Of a DNA stretch of 7,674 bases, positions 1 through 6,394 are shown piece after piece; position 1 is the stretch's first letter, and every line of letters begins with the position of its first letter. The DNA comes from Dehalococcoidales bacterium (GTDB lineage Bacteria > Chloroflexota > Dehalococcoidia > Dehalococcoidales > JAQTRN01), in NCBI GenBank assembly GCA_028711795.1, contig JAQTRN010000039.1, forward strand, positions 1-7,674, read 5' to 3'. The notes under the pieces were generated by a model, which was not told the origin of the DNA, did not search any database, and worked only from the letters and a program-made list of their open reading frames with translations. A program made the translations under genes and the position numbers.

Positions 1-432
1 CGCCGGCAGCGCTCCAGCCAGGGCTTTACCCAGAAGGAGTTCTGAGGTCCTGACCGGCGTCGCCAGCAGCGCCTCCAGACTCCTGGAAAGTTTTTCCTCG
101 ACAATACTGAAAGTGGCCACGCTTATGGCAATCATGGTGGGAATCAGCAGCAGGAAAAAAGTGAACTGGTTAAGCAGTAAGACTAACAGTTGTTCCGTGG
201 GTACGAGGCCACTCACCGCCGGCTGCGCCTGTTGCAGCTTGCTAATAGCATTCTGGAATATCTCGCTAGCCAGAATGGTGTCGCCGCCGAACTTTGCCGC
301 CAGCCAGACATAGAGCATCGCCTGTCCCACTATCAGGAAGGGCAAAATGGTAACGATCATGGTCCCGTTAGGATCGGTAAACAGGACCAGCCACTCCTTG
401 AGCAGGACATTCTTAATGCGCCGGCGGTTCAT
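1..432 (-). CDS. ABC-2 type exporter permease, N-terminal 144 residues (runs off the left edge)
   Basis: This is the membrane subunit of an ABC exporter that pairs with the ATPase encoded just upstream. Only the first 144 codons are inside the window. A charged N-terminus (residues 1-15, with R3, R4, R5, K7 and K12) is followed by a first hydrophobic segment at about 25-46, an extracytoplasmic-looking stretch rich in Q, S and T, and a second hydrophobic segment at about 82-111. After that comes the motif EEKLSRSLEALLATPV (112-127), which leads into ELLLGKALAG. An 'E-K-x-x-x-[ST]-L-E-x-L-L-x-[TS]-P' stretch before a GK is typical of ABC-2 permeases of the NatB/YhaP or DrrB type. The ATG at 432 has an AGGAG ribosome site 8 bases upstream and overlaps the end of the ATPase gene by 20 bases, which suggests translational coupling. 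The substrate cannot be read from the sequence. Confidence 0.85.
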   Translation of the reverse strand, partial: MNRRRIKNVLLKEWLVLFTDPNGTMIVTILPFLIVGQAMLYVWLAAKFGGDTILASEIFQNAISKLQQAQPAVSGLVPTEQLLVLLLNQFTFFLLLIPTMIAISVATFSIVEEKLSRSLEALLATPVRTSELLLGKALAGALPA

Positions 433-1351
433 GCCCCGTCTCCTCATGCACCAGTTTCAAATATACTTCTTCCAGAGGGTATTGCTTCTCAGCGACGCCG
501 ATCACTCTCCCTCCGGCTTCAACGATCGCTTTCACCAGCTCCGGGCGGTTACGTTCCGGGTCAGTAAGCTCTACCGTGAGTTGATTACCATCTTCACGGA
601 CACTATCGACGAAAGTGAGCCCTTTCACGACCGCAGTGACCGGCCCGCTCAGCGTCTCCAGTTGTACCACTACCTGACGGCGGAAGAAACGGCGCCGCAG
701 CCCCTCGCCAGTGTCCAGAGCCAGTAATCGAGTACGGATCACAGCAATACGGTGGCAGAGCGATTCTGCCTCCGCCAGGTTATGGGTTGACATGAAGATG
801 GTGCGGCCCTCGTGGCTAAGGTCGGTAATCAAACGGCGGACGTCCTGTGCCGCTTCCGGGTCAAGACCGGCGGTAGGTTCGTCCAGGAACAGCACTCTGG
901 GCTCGTGCAGGAGAGTGCGCGCCAGGGCCAGCCTCTGCTTCATGCCTTTGGAGAATGTCCCCACTTTACTATCCCGGCGCTCCCAGAGGCCCATTACTTT
1001 CAGGTATTTGTCTACCTGGGCAGCTGCATTAATGCCCGAATAGAAGCCAGCAAAGAACTCCAGATTGCGGCGGGCGCTGAGGCGGTCGTAAAAACCAGGA
1101 TGTTCCGTCAGCAGGCCGACTACCTCGTGGATTTGCTCTAACTCGCCATCGGTCCGCCGTCCGGCGATGATAGCATAGCCTGAGTCCGGGGAGATAATGC
1201 CAGCAAGCATCCGGATAGTGGTTGTTTTGCCGGCTCCATTGGGGCCGAGGAAACCAAGCACCTCGCCTTCCGCCAGTGTCACGCTAACATTATCTACCGC
1301 CACCAGCGGTCCGAACCTCTTAGTCAGCCCGTGAGCTTCGATTACAACCAT
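413..1351 (-). CDS. ABC exporter ATP-binding protein (DrrA/NatA/CcmA-like)
   Basis: This is a cytoplasmic ATPase of 312 residues that would power the ABC-2 permease encoded next to it. All nucleotide-binding motifs are intact: Walker A GPNGAGKT (36-43), ABC signature FSKGMKQR (133-140), Walker B VLFLDEPT (153-160) with catalytic E158, D-loop AGLD (161-164) and switch histidine H190 in STHNLAEAE. The Q-loop position reads LLTEHPGFY, with Glu (E83) where many ABC proteins have Gln; this occurs in DrrA-like exporters. Residues about 215-312 form the C-terminal extension usual for this subfamily. The start at 1351 has an AAAGGT ribosome site. No convincing promoter is visible in the 97 bases upstream, and no terminator follows the 94-residue gene, so read-through from that gene is likely. 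The exported substrate (drug, sodium, lipid or peptide) is unknown. Confidence 0.93.
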   Translation of the reverse strand: MVVIEAHGLTKRFGPLVAVDNVSVTLAEGEVLGFLGPNGAGKTTTIRMLAGIISPDSGYAIIAGRRTDGELEQIHEVVGLLTEHPGFYDRLSARRNLEFFAGFYSGINAAAQVDKYLKVMGLWERRDSKVGTFSKGMKQRLALARTLLHEPRVLFLDEPTAGLDPEAAQDVRRLITDLSHEGRTIFMSTHNLAEAESLCHRIAVIRTRLLALDTGEGLRRRFFRRQVVVQLETLSGPVTAVVKGLTFVDSVREDGNQLTVELTDPERNRPELVKAIVEAGGRVIGVAEKQYPLEEVYLKLVHEETGHEPPAH

Positions 1352-1448
1352 GCCGACCTTTCAGTCAGCCGTGTAGAGTGTCTTCCTGTCATATCTTCGA
1401 ACAGTCTTGTTAGTCTTTCGCTTCCTACAAATGCTACCGGCACATCGT

Positions 1449-1733
1449 CTAGTCTGGGATCCAGATTTTCTGGGCGGTGACAAGCTCAGTATCGCCGGGT
1501 AGTGGTAACGGCGTCCGAGACTTGGTGAAAAAGGTGAGACCTTTATAGGCCGTCAAGTACCGGTAATTCTTACGGATGACACCCCCCCGGGACATTACTA
1601 CCAGCGGTTTATTCGACCGGGGAACCAGCGATGTGAAGTCCTGGGGTGGTATGTTGATGATCGCCCCGGAAGCCTTGATCGCCCGGGCAATAGCCGCGGC
1701 GCGGACAGCGGCAGCTCCTGCAGCGTAACTCAT
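1449..1733 (-). CDS. Uncharacterised 94-residue protein
   Basis: I cannot name a function. The protein opens with an Ala-rich, probably helical stretch (residues 4-24, with AAAVRAAAIARAIKASG), which could be an amphipathic or membrane-associated helix. A compact mixed segment follows with the blocks IINIPPQDF (about 26-34), KPLVVMSRGGVIRKNYRYLT (about 42-61) and YKGLTFF, and it ends in AQKIWIP. The PLVV...GG...K.Y.YLT.YKGL...TKS pattern resembles small conserved hypothetical proteins I recall from several bacterial phyla, but I cannot attach a family name. The ATG at 1733 has a GAGGTGA ribosome site 6 bases upstream, and a consensus-like promoter lies at 1772-1800, so the gene is very probably real and well expressed. 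The exporter genes follow on the same strand after about 97 bases with no terminator seen, so a shared transcript is plausible. Confidence 0.75.
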   Translation of the reverse strand: MSYAAGAAAVRAAAIARAIKASGAIINIPPQDFTSLVPRSNKPLVVMSRGGVIRKNYRYLTAYKGLTFFTKSRTPLPLPGDTELVTAQKIWIPD

Positions 1734-1771
1734 ATGACATCACCTCAGACTGGTTGCTTCTCTTGTTTTGA

Positions 1772-1800
1772 ATTCTATTGCCCGTTATGGCGTCTGTCAA
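1772..1800 (-). promoter_or_regulatory. Strong sigma70-type promoter of the 94-residue gene
   Basis: Read on the minus strand, a perfect TTGACA (-35, 1795-1800) is separated by 17 bases from TAGAAT (-10, 1772-1777, five of six consensus bases). Transcription would start near 1765, leaving a leader of about 30 bases that contains the GAGGTGA ribosome site. It lies downstream of the DUF5679 terminator, so this gene has an independent promoter. Confidence 0.75.
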
Positions 1801-1810
1801 GGCGGTCACA

Positions 1811-1826
1811 GAATTGAAACCAATTC
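1811..1826. repeat. Perfect inverted repeat upstream of the 94-residue gene promoter
   Basis: GAATTG and CAATTC flank a four-base AAAC spacer. The repeat sits about 10 bases upstream of the -35 box of the 1772-1800 promoter and between that promoter and the DUF5679 terminator. Its position would suit a transcription-factor site, but it could be chance: a six-base arm is short. Confidence 0.35.
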
Positions 1827-1834
1827 CATGCTCT

Positions 1835-1874
1835 GAAATAGAAAGGCCGGACAAACCAGTTAAGGCTGCCCGGC
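1835..1874 (-). terminator. Rho-independent terminator after the DUF5679 gene
   Basis: On the minus strand, GCCGGGCA (1874-1867) pairs with TGTCCGGC (1853-1846) through eight pairs, one of them a G-T wobble. The 13-base loop can close further. The hairpin is followed by the T-rich run CTTTCTATTTC (1845-1835). It begins about 35 bases after the DUF5679 stop codon and insulates the next gene. Confidence 0.6.
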
Positions 1875-1908
1875 TCTTCTATTGAGCTTTCGCTACTATA
1901 TCTGAAAT

Positions 1909-2049
1909 CTAGCTCTTACCAATACGGAACATCTTGGTGCCGCACACGGGGCAAACGCCCTGGGTTGCCGGCTTGCCATTCTTCATGGTTATGCTCCGAG
2001 GATTCCTGATTTCTCTCTTGGCGCGGCACTTGACACAATAACCCTGCAT
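1909..2049 (-). CDS. DUF5679-type small zinc-ribbon protein (46 residues)
   Basis: This 46-residue protein begins MQGYCVKCRAKREI and ends CPVCGTKMFRIGKS. Two CxxC knuckles (C5/C8 and C33/C36) would bind one zinc ion. The stretch ITMKNGKPATQGVCPVCGTK matches my memory of the DUF5679 family, which is short, widespread and functionally uncharacterised; some members sit near ribosomal or housekeeping genes, and the basic surface would suit nucleic-acid contact (inference). The ATG at 2049 has a near-ideal AAGGAGG ribosome site, a TTGACA promoter upstream and a hairpin terminator downstream, so it is a complete single-gene transcription unit. It lies downstream of mutS2 on the same strand, but nothing shows a functional link. 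Confidence 0.88.
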   Translation of the reverse strand: MQGYCVKCRAKREIRNPRSITMKNGKPATQGVCPVCGTKMFRIGKS

Positions 2050-2081
2050 AGTCTACCCTCCTTTTTTGATTTTGATTACGA

Positions 2082-2111
2082 AGCATAGACCATTCACGCC
2101 TGAAATGTCAA
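2082..2111 (-). promoter_or_regulatory. Promoter of the DUF5679 gene
   Basis: On the minus strand, a perfect TTGACA (2106-2111) lies 18 bases from TATGCT (2082-2087, four of six -10 bases). The predicted start near 2075 gives a leader of about 25 bases that includes the AAGGAGG ribosome site. A six-base inverted repeat, GCCTGA (2098-2103) with TCAGGC (2117-2122), flanks the -35 box and could be an operator, but that is weakly supported. Confidence 0.6.
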
Positions 2112-2233
2112 TAGGCTCAGGCATAAAAATACAACTTTTTTCGTGCTTATTAGTCTGAGGTAGCTTTGCCGGGACTGGCGTCTGATATCGGAGGGGCCAA
2201 ATGGTACTTAAGTTTGGGTATATACCTGCTCAG

Positions 2234-4612
2234 TCAGAGCTTGGCGACCGTTACCCCGTCGCCACCTTCGCCACGTTCCCCCGGGCGGGAGGACTTGACC
2301 AGAGGATGAGATGCCAGGGCGTCTCTTACCACCTGGCGTACCGCCCCGGTACCAAAACCGTGAATGATACGTACTTGACTTAAATTCGCCATGGCGGCTT
2401 CGTTGAGAAAACTATCCAGCAGCCATTCGATTTCAATGACGCGCTTGCCCCGCAGGTCCAGTTCCATTGAGGCCGCCTTTCTCGATGGGGTCGTTATCAC
2501 CCTGGCGACTTCTGGGGCAGCTTTGCCGGCGGCCGGCTCCCTGGTGACACTGTTGAGATTGAGGCGGAACCGGGTCTGACCCGCCTGGACGTCTACTTGC
2601 TGAGTTTCCTCCAGTACCGAGAGCACTTTCGCTTCCAGGTTGGCTTCTTTGAGCCAGACTGTGTCGCCCACGGTGATCGGGCGCTCAGCGGCGACCTCTT
2701 CATTTACCTCCGGCTTTGGCTGCCAGACGTCTCCCTTTAGTCTGTCCTGCATCGCCGCCAGTGTCTTCTTGGCGCGATCGATTTCGTCCCGGCTTTTGGC
2801 GCGGCGCAGTTCGGCTGACGCCTGGCGTATTTCCTTCTGTAGTTCGGCGGCTTCAGTCACGATCTGGTCGCGTATCTCCTCTATCGCCCGGCGTTCCTCG
2901 GTCTTCAGGCGTTGCAGTTCACTGGCCAATTCGGCGCTACGCTGGGCGACCCGGTCCATCTCTTTTTCCAATTCCTGGTGAAGGCTCTCCGCCCATTGCT
3001 TTTCACCGGTGAGGTCGGCGAGCAATGCTTCCAGTTCCTGAGCGCCTTTGGAGAGCATGTCCCTGGCACTGGAGATGATCTCTGACGGCAATCCCAGGCG
3101 CGACGCGGTGGCCAGGGCATTGCTGCCTCCGGGCAGCCCCACTCTCAAACGGTAAGTCGGGGCCAGGGTTACGGGGTCGAAGTCCAGCGAGGCGTTCTGT
3201 ATACCGGCGGTGACGTGGGCGAAGGCTTTGAGGTCACCAAAATGGGTGGTCGCCACCGCCATCGTTCCCCGGGATAGAAAATGGAGCAGGATAGCCCTGG
3301 CCAGTGCCGACCCTTCGGCGGGGTCGGTGCTGGTGCCCAGTTCATCGAGTAGCACCAGGCTTCGGGCGCTGCTGTTCTTCAGGATACGGACCATGTTGCC
3401 GATGTGCCAGCTAAACGTGGACAGTGTCTGTTCGATGCTCTGCTCATCGCCAATATCAGCGAAGACGCCATCAAAGACCGGCATCCGACTATCGGCTGAG
3501 GCGGGGATTGGGATGCCGGCCTGCGCCATAAGACTCAGCAAGCCAATAGTCTTGAGGGCCACCGTCTTACCGCCGGTATTGGGGCCGGTGATTACCAGGA
3601 TAGAAAAATCACTGCCCAGCTCCACCGAGAGCGGCACCGCCTTCTCCCCCAGTAACGGGTGTCTGGCGTCGATCAGCCGGAGAGTACCGGCTGGCTGGCT
3701 GGATGACTCCTTTCCCGTTCCATCAAAGGAGGTGATGACCGGTTCCGCCGCCCGGGCTTTTTGGGCATATCTTGCCTTGGCCAGCGCCACGTCCAGCTCC
3801 GCCACCCGGTCGATATTCTGTGAGATCTCCAGGTGATTCGCGCCTACGTCGGCGCTGAGTCGGCTGAGAATCCTCTCCACCTCGCGTCTTTCTTCCATCA
3901 GCAGTTCGCGTAGCGTATTCCCCAGTTCCATGGTGACCAGCGGCTCGATAAAGGCCGTGGCCCCGGTATTGGAAACGTCATGGACGATGCCCCGGATCTC
4001 TTTCTGGAATTCGGTCTTGACCGGTATGACGTACCGGCCCTCCCGTTCGGTGATGATCGGCTCCTGGACAATCCTGCGCCCTCTTGGCGTCCGCATGATG
4101 GCTTCGAGGCGTTCCGATAGTTGCTGCCGTACTTCCCGTAGCTGCCGCCGGGTCGCCGCCAGTTTGGGTGAGGCGTGGTCGAACAGCTCGCCGTTGGGCG
4201 CCAGGCAACTTTCGATATCCTTTTCCAGCTGTTTAAGCTCGATAATTCCACCGGCGATTTCCCAGAGTAATGGCAGTTCTTGGGACAGCTTACTGAGGCG
4301 ACCGCGCAACTGGCCGGCAGCGGCCAGAGTCTGCTGTACCTCCACCAGGGTCAGCGGCTCCAGCACCTTGCCCTTAGCCGCCATGCCGGTGGCTTCCCGG
4401 ATATCAAAGACACCACCGATGGAAAAGCCGGACTCCAGTGTCAGCAGTCGGCGGGCTTCCCCCGATTGCCGTAACAGCAGCGCGACTTGCTGGTAGTCCG
4501 TCAGGGGCCGAAGGCTGTTCACCAGCCCGCGGCTGGCGGAGAAAGAAGTATACCCGGCCACTATCTCCCGGACGTGGGGGAATTCCAGCATCTCCAGGCT
4601 TTTATCGTCCAT
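2234..4612 (-). CDS. mutS2: MutS2 family ATPase with C-terminal Smr domain
   Basis: This 792-residue protein has full family length and order. It has a MutS-type clamp and lever region (about 1-310); an ATPase with Walker A GPNTGGKT (343-350), Walker B LVLLDELGTS (D423, E424) and the STDPAEGSALARAIL block; a long charged coiled coil (about 524-627); a small KOW-like beta domain (about 640-690); and a C-terminal Smr domain (about 716-792) with LDLRG (718-722) and HGFGTG (751-756). It lacks the MutS N-terminal mismatch-recognition domain. Characterised MutS2 proteins suppress recombination by acting on branched DNA, and in Bacillus subtilis MutS2 also splits collided ribosomes; which role applies here is not visible. 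The LDLR motif, rather than the LDxH of other Smr proteins, is usual for MutS2 and is implicated in nuclease activity. I prefer the ATG at 4612 over the ATG at 4627, because a TATAAT at 4641-4646 would start transcription only about 7 bases before 4627. Confidence 0.96.
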   Translation of the reverse strand: MDDKSLEMLEFPHVREIVAGYTSFSASRGLVNSLRPLTDYQQVALLLRQSGEARRLLTLESGFSIGGVFDIREATGMAAKGKVLEPLTLVEVQQTLAAAGQLRGRLSKLSQELPLLWEIAGGIIELKQLEKDIESCLAPNGELFDHASPKLAATRRQLREVRQQLSERLEAIMRTPRGRRIVQEPIITEREGRYVIPVKTEFQKEIRGIVHDVSNTGATAFIEPLVTMELGNTLRELLMEERREVERILSRLSADVGANHLEISQNIDRVAELDVALAKARYAQKARAAEPVITSFDGTGKESSSQPAGTLRLIDARHPLLGEKAVPLSVELGSDFSILVITGPNTGGKTVALKTIGLLSLMAQAGIPIPASADSRMPVFDGVFADIGDEQSIEQTLSTFSWHIGNMVRILKNSSARSLVLLDELGTSTDPAEGSALARAILLHFLSRGTMAVATTHFGDLKAFAHVTAGIQNASLDFDPVTLAPTYRLRVGLPGGSNALATASRLGLPSEIISSARDMLSKGAQELEALLADLTGEKQWAESLHQELEKEMDRVAQRSAELASELQRLKTEERRAIEEIRDQIVTEAAELQKEIRQASAELRRAKSRDEIDRAKKTLAAMQDRLKGDVWQPKPEVNEEVAAERPITVGDTVWLKEANLEAKVLSVLEETQQVDVQAGQTRFRLNLNSVTREPAAGKAAPEVARVITTPSRKAASMELDLRGKRVIEIEWLLDSFLNEAAMANLSQVRIIHGFGTGAVRQVVRDALASHPLVKSSRPGERGEGGDGVTVAKL

Positions 4613-4640
4613 TATGGTTGTTCCCATTCCGTATCAGCGT

Positions 4641-4646
4641 ATTATA
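4641..4646 (-). promoter_or_regulatory. Probable -10 box of the mutS2 promoter
   Basis: A perfect TATAAT reads on the minus strand just upstream of mutS2. No good -35 hexamer is found at 16-18 bases. Transcription from here would start near 4634, leaving a leader of about 22 bases to the ATG at 4612 with only a weak GGGAA ribosome site. Confidence 0.4.
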
Positions 4647-4805
4647 GCATTGTAATGGGCAATCGCTGGAATTTTTTGAGGGGGTGACCGGAAGCTGCTC
4701 ATGGCCTTACCCCTCTTTATACTCGTTTGATTTTGCAGACTAATATAACGAGAATGGGGAGAAGGACAAAAGGGATGGCAACAAAACTAGGTGCAAATAT
4801 TTACC

Positions 4806-4833
4806 TTGCCAAACAATTTGGTTACGGTATAAT
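4806..4833 (+). promoter_or_regulatory. Sigma70-type promoter of the AT-rich orphan gene
   Basis: TTGCCA (4806-4811, five of six -35 bases) is followed after 16 bases by a perfect TATAAT (4828-4833). A start near 4840 gives a leader of about 24 bases carrying GGAGGT. This promoter is divergent from mutS2 and sits within the 251-base region between the two genes; the rest of that region is AT-rich with no further gene that I can support. Confidence 0.65.
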
Positions 4834-4863
4834 ACTTTCACAATGTTTTGATGGAGGTCCTTT

Positions 4864-5526
4864 ATGCCTAATTTACCACCAGCCTTTAACGACCATCTTT
4901 TTTACGATTTGGACAAGCCACAGTCAGTAGTTGAAAGAATCTTTACGCCAATTATTCTAGAATTAATCAACTACCTTAACGGATTACCTTGCTTGAGTGA
5001 TATCCAGCACATTAGAAAGACTAGTGGTAGAACAACTAGGCAACTGGGAAGACCTTTTAACTTACGACCTAATGACATATATACCAGACACTGGTACATA
5101 TATAATTGGGGTGGTCGAAATGAAATGCAGTTTAACATTGGTATGTATTCCGCGAATGACCAGGAAACTCCATATGTCCGGATAGGTGCCGGATTCAATT
5201 TCGACCGAGCTAGATTTGGTAACCCCTCTGAAGTTGCCGGAGCGTTTTCAAATTTTAGTGGAAAGGTAGCGGCTAACCAAAGGATTTTTGAAACTTTCGT
5301 CCAAAATCAATTACTACAAGTAGAATTTACCCCAAATGTTAACGTAAGAAACATAGTCGGATGGTTACAGAGTGAGGCTCACAAAAACGCCGATGAACAC
5401 AATGAGAATTGGATTTTTATTGGAAGGCAACTATATCGCGAAAGAGATAGAACGATACTTGAAAACCCCCAGTTATTGAATGAAGTAATTAAATCTGTTT
5501 TTGGGGGATTCAAACTGTATTACTAG
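4864..5526 (+). CDS. Orphan 220-residue protein, possibly a solo restriction-type recognition domain
   Basis: No firm family match. The ATG has GGAGGT five bases upstream and a good promoter at 4806-4833, so it is very likely expressed. The centre reads IYNWGGRNEMQFNIGMY (79-95) followed by YVRIGAGFNF (104-113); the end reads WIFIGRQLYRERDRTILENP and then VIKSVFGGFKLYY. From memory, a GGR.E.QFNIG....RIG.GF.F layout with a '[FI]G+.L..E.D..IL.[DN]P..L...I..VF' tail resembles domains found next to HNH or McrB-like modules in modification-dependent restriction proteins. If so, this copy is a recognition domain without its nuclease. E87-x-Q89 could also be a variant ExQ of a PD-(D/E)xK core, a weaker guess. 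There is no signal peptide and no membrane segment. Base composition is about 40% GC by eye, well below mutS2, which suggests horizontal acquisition. No methyltransferase or ATPase partner is in the window. Confidence 0.8.
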   Translation: MPNLPPAFNDHLFYDLDKPQSVVERIFTPIILELINYLNGLPCLSDIQHIRKTSGRTTRQLGRPFNLRPNDIYTRHWYIYNWGGRNEMQFNIGMYSANDQETPYVRIGAGFNFDRARFGNPSEVAGAFSNFSGKVAANQRIFETFVQNQLLQVEFTPNVNVRNIVGWLQSEAHKNADEHNENWIFIGRQLYRERDRTILENPQLLNEVIKSVFGGFKLYY

Positions 5527-5546
5527 ATAGAACCTACTATTCTATC
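5526..5546 (+). repeat. Perfect 7-bp stem-loop at the end of the orphan gene
   Basis: GATAGAA (5526-5532) and TTCTATC (5540-5546) flank a seven-base loop, starting on the last base of the stop codon. The stem is AT-rich and no T-run follows, so it is at best a weak terminator or an mRNA 3'-end stabiliser, not a canonical intrinsic terminator. Confidence 0.35.
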
Positions 5547-5608
5547 ACAGGAATGGGCAGAAAGTGGCAACGCTAAGGGCTTGAATACTCTTTGGGCGGA
5601 GGTACCGG

Positions 5609-5854
5609 ATGAATAATTCAGTGGTATTATCAGTAGGCGATACCTATCACCTGCGGTTGGGTAAAGACCGGATTGTCTATGCCGGTATGCCAAACGAAAA
5701 CGTGTTTTCCTTAGCCCAAATGAAATGGGAGTTCTTTTACCGGGGGTATGCCTGGAACCTTTATTTCCCTAAAGGCCAAAGCACCATCAGAATCGACGGG
5801 ATTAATATTCTGGTGGACAGTGTCACACCGGCGGAAATCCGGTTAAGAGTGTGA
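5609..5854 (+). CDS. Uncharacterised 81-residue protein, probably all-beta
   Basis: I do not recognise this family. The ATG has a strong GGAGGT ribosome site five bases upstream, which supports a real gene. The sequence alternates short hydrophobic and polar stretches: SVVLSVGDTYHLRLG (about 4-18), RIVYAG, an aromatic centre WEFFYRGYAWNLYFPKG (about 40-56), and IRIDGINILVDSVTPAEIRLRV at the end. That pattern suggests a small beta-sandwich or barrel. There is no signal peptide, no transmembrane helix and no cysteine. It lies 82 bases after the orphan gene on the same strand without a clear terminator or new promoter, so the two may share a transcript. It converges with the DUF3795 gene across 46 bases. 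Confidence 0.65.
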   Translation: MNNSVVLSVGDTYHLRLGKDRIVYAGMPNENVFSLAQMKWEFFYRGYAWNLYFPKGQSTIRIDGINILVDSVTPAEIRLRV

Positions 5855-5900
5855 CGCTTCATTCACAGCCACTAAATTAATAATGACTAGGGTCTTAGCC

Positions 5901-6350
5901 TTAATCATCCTCCCAGCGGTATAGCTTCTTCTTAGCTTTCAGCTTCTCCAGCCCGCAGTGGAAACAAATGCCATTGTGACAACATATCACTCCCCCGCAG
6001 TCCGGGCAGTGCCATTTCTCTTGTTCCTCTTCCAGAAAGCGATTGATGCCCCTATCTCGTATAGATTCGAGATTGGCGATCATACTCATCCGGAACGAGG
6101 ATTTGTATCTCTGATCAAGATGGGCCAAATTCAGACACGGGAAGTCCTGGCATTCATAGCAGTACTTTACCTGGTTATTAAGTAGCCGCCCACATCTTTT
6201 CTTCAGGAAGGCACACTTTTTGTCTCTGGGCCGGCAACCCTGGCAATAGGGCATCCTGATTCCTTTGTCTTTAACGTTGTTTTTGAAGGCCAAGTAGCCG
6301 CTGCATACCGTGCAGTTCATCCCACAAGGGGCGATCAAGTCTTCATTCAT
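5901..6350 (-). CDS. DUF3795 Cys-rich protein with C-terminal zinc ribbon
   Basis: This 149-residue cytoplasmic protein starts MNEDLIAPCGMNCTVCSGYL, the hallmark start of DUF3795 proteins, a mostly archaeal and anaerobe-rich family of unknown function. Cysteines come in clusters: C9/C13/C16, C36/C39/C46, C53, then C64/C67/C72 in YCYECQDFPC. A helical linker (about 75-112) leads to a treble-clef-like end, HCPDCGGVICCHNGICFHCG (114-133). The clusters could bind zinc or an iron-sulfur centre; the sequence does not decide. I chose the ATG at 6350 because the family begins just before IAPCG. A TTG at 6365 would add five residues, and neither has a strong ribosome site. It begins 44 bases after the lipoprotein gene ends on the same strand, so it is probably the second gene of that transcript. 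Confidence 0.85.
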   Translation of the reverse strand: MNEDLIAPCGMNCTVCSGYLAFKNNVKDKGIRMPYCQGCRPRDKKCAFLKKRCGRLLNNQVKYCYECQDFPCLNLAHLDQRYKSSFRMSMIANLESIRDRGINRFLEEEQEKWHCPDCGGVICCHNGICFHCGLEKLKAKKKLYRWEDD

Positions 6351-6394
6351 AGATGACCATATCAAGGGACTAGACGATTGGCCATAAGCGGTCT

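Noticed and set aside
2098..2122. Inverted repeat GCCTGA/TCAGGC as a terminator after mutS2
   Set aside because: No T-run follows on either strand and it overlaps the DUF5679 -35 box; at best a weak operator.
2217..2226. Palindrome GGTATATACC just after the mutS2 stop codon
   Set aside because: A ten-base palindrome alone is easily chance, and nothing around it suggests a regulated start.
2201..2383. A 60-codon plus-strand frame with a GGAGGGG stretch before its ATG
   Set aside because: Most of it lies antisense to the conserved Smr domain of mutS2 and the product resembles nothing; the purine-rich stretch is likely chance.
3210..3836. A 208-codon open frame on the plus strand
   Set aside because: It is fully antisense to the conserved ATPase core of mutS2; its Ser/Arg-rich translation is typical of the opposite strand of a GC-rich gene.
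3930..4496. A 188-codon open frame on the plus strand
   Set aside because: Antisense to the N-terminal part of mutS2, low-complexity Ser/Arg/Pro content and no ribosome site of note.
4679..4717. GAGGGG ... CCCCTC complementary blocks between mutS2 and the orphan gene
   Set aside because: Only six bases pair, the loop is long and no T-run or conserved riboswitch feature is present.
4727..4930. A 67-codon plus-strand frame before the orphan gene
   Set aside because: It lacks an ATG start and ribosome site, crosses the orphan gene's promoter and overlaps its start in another frame.
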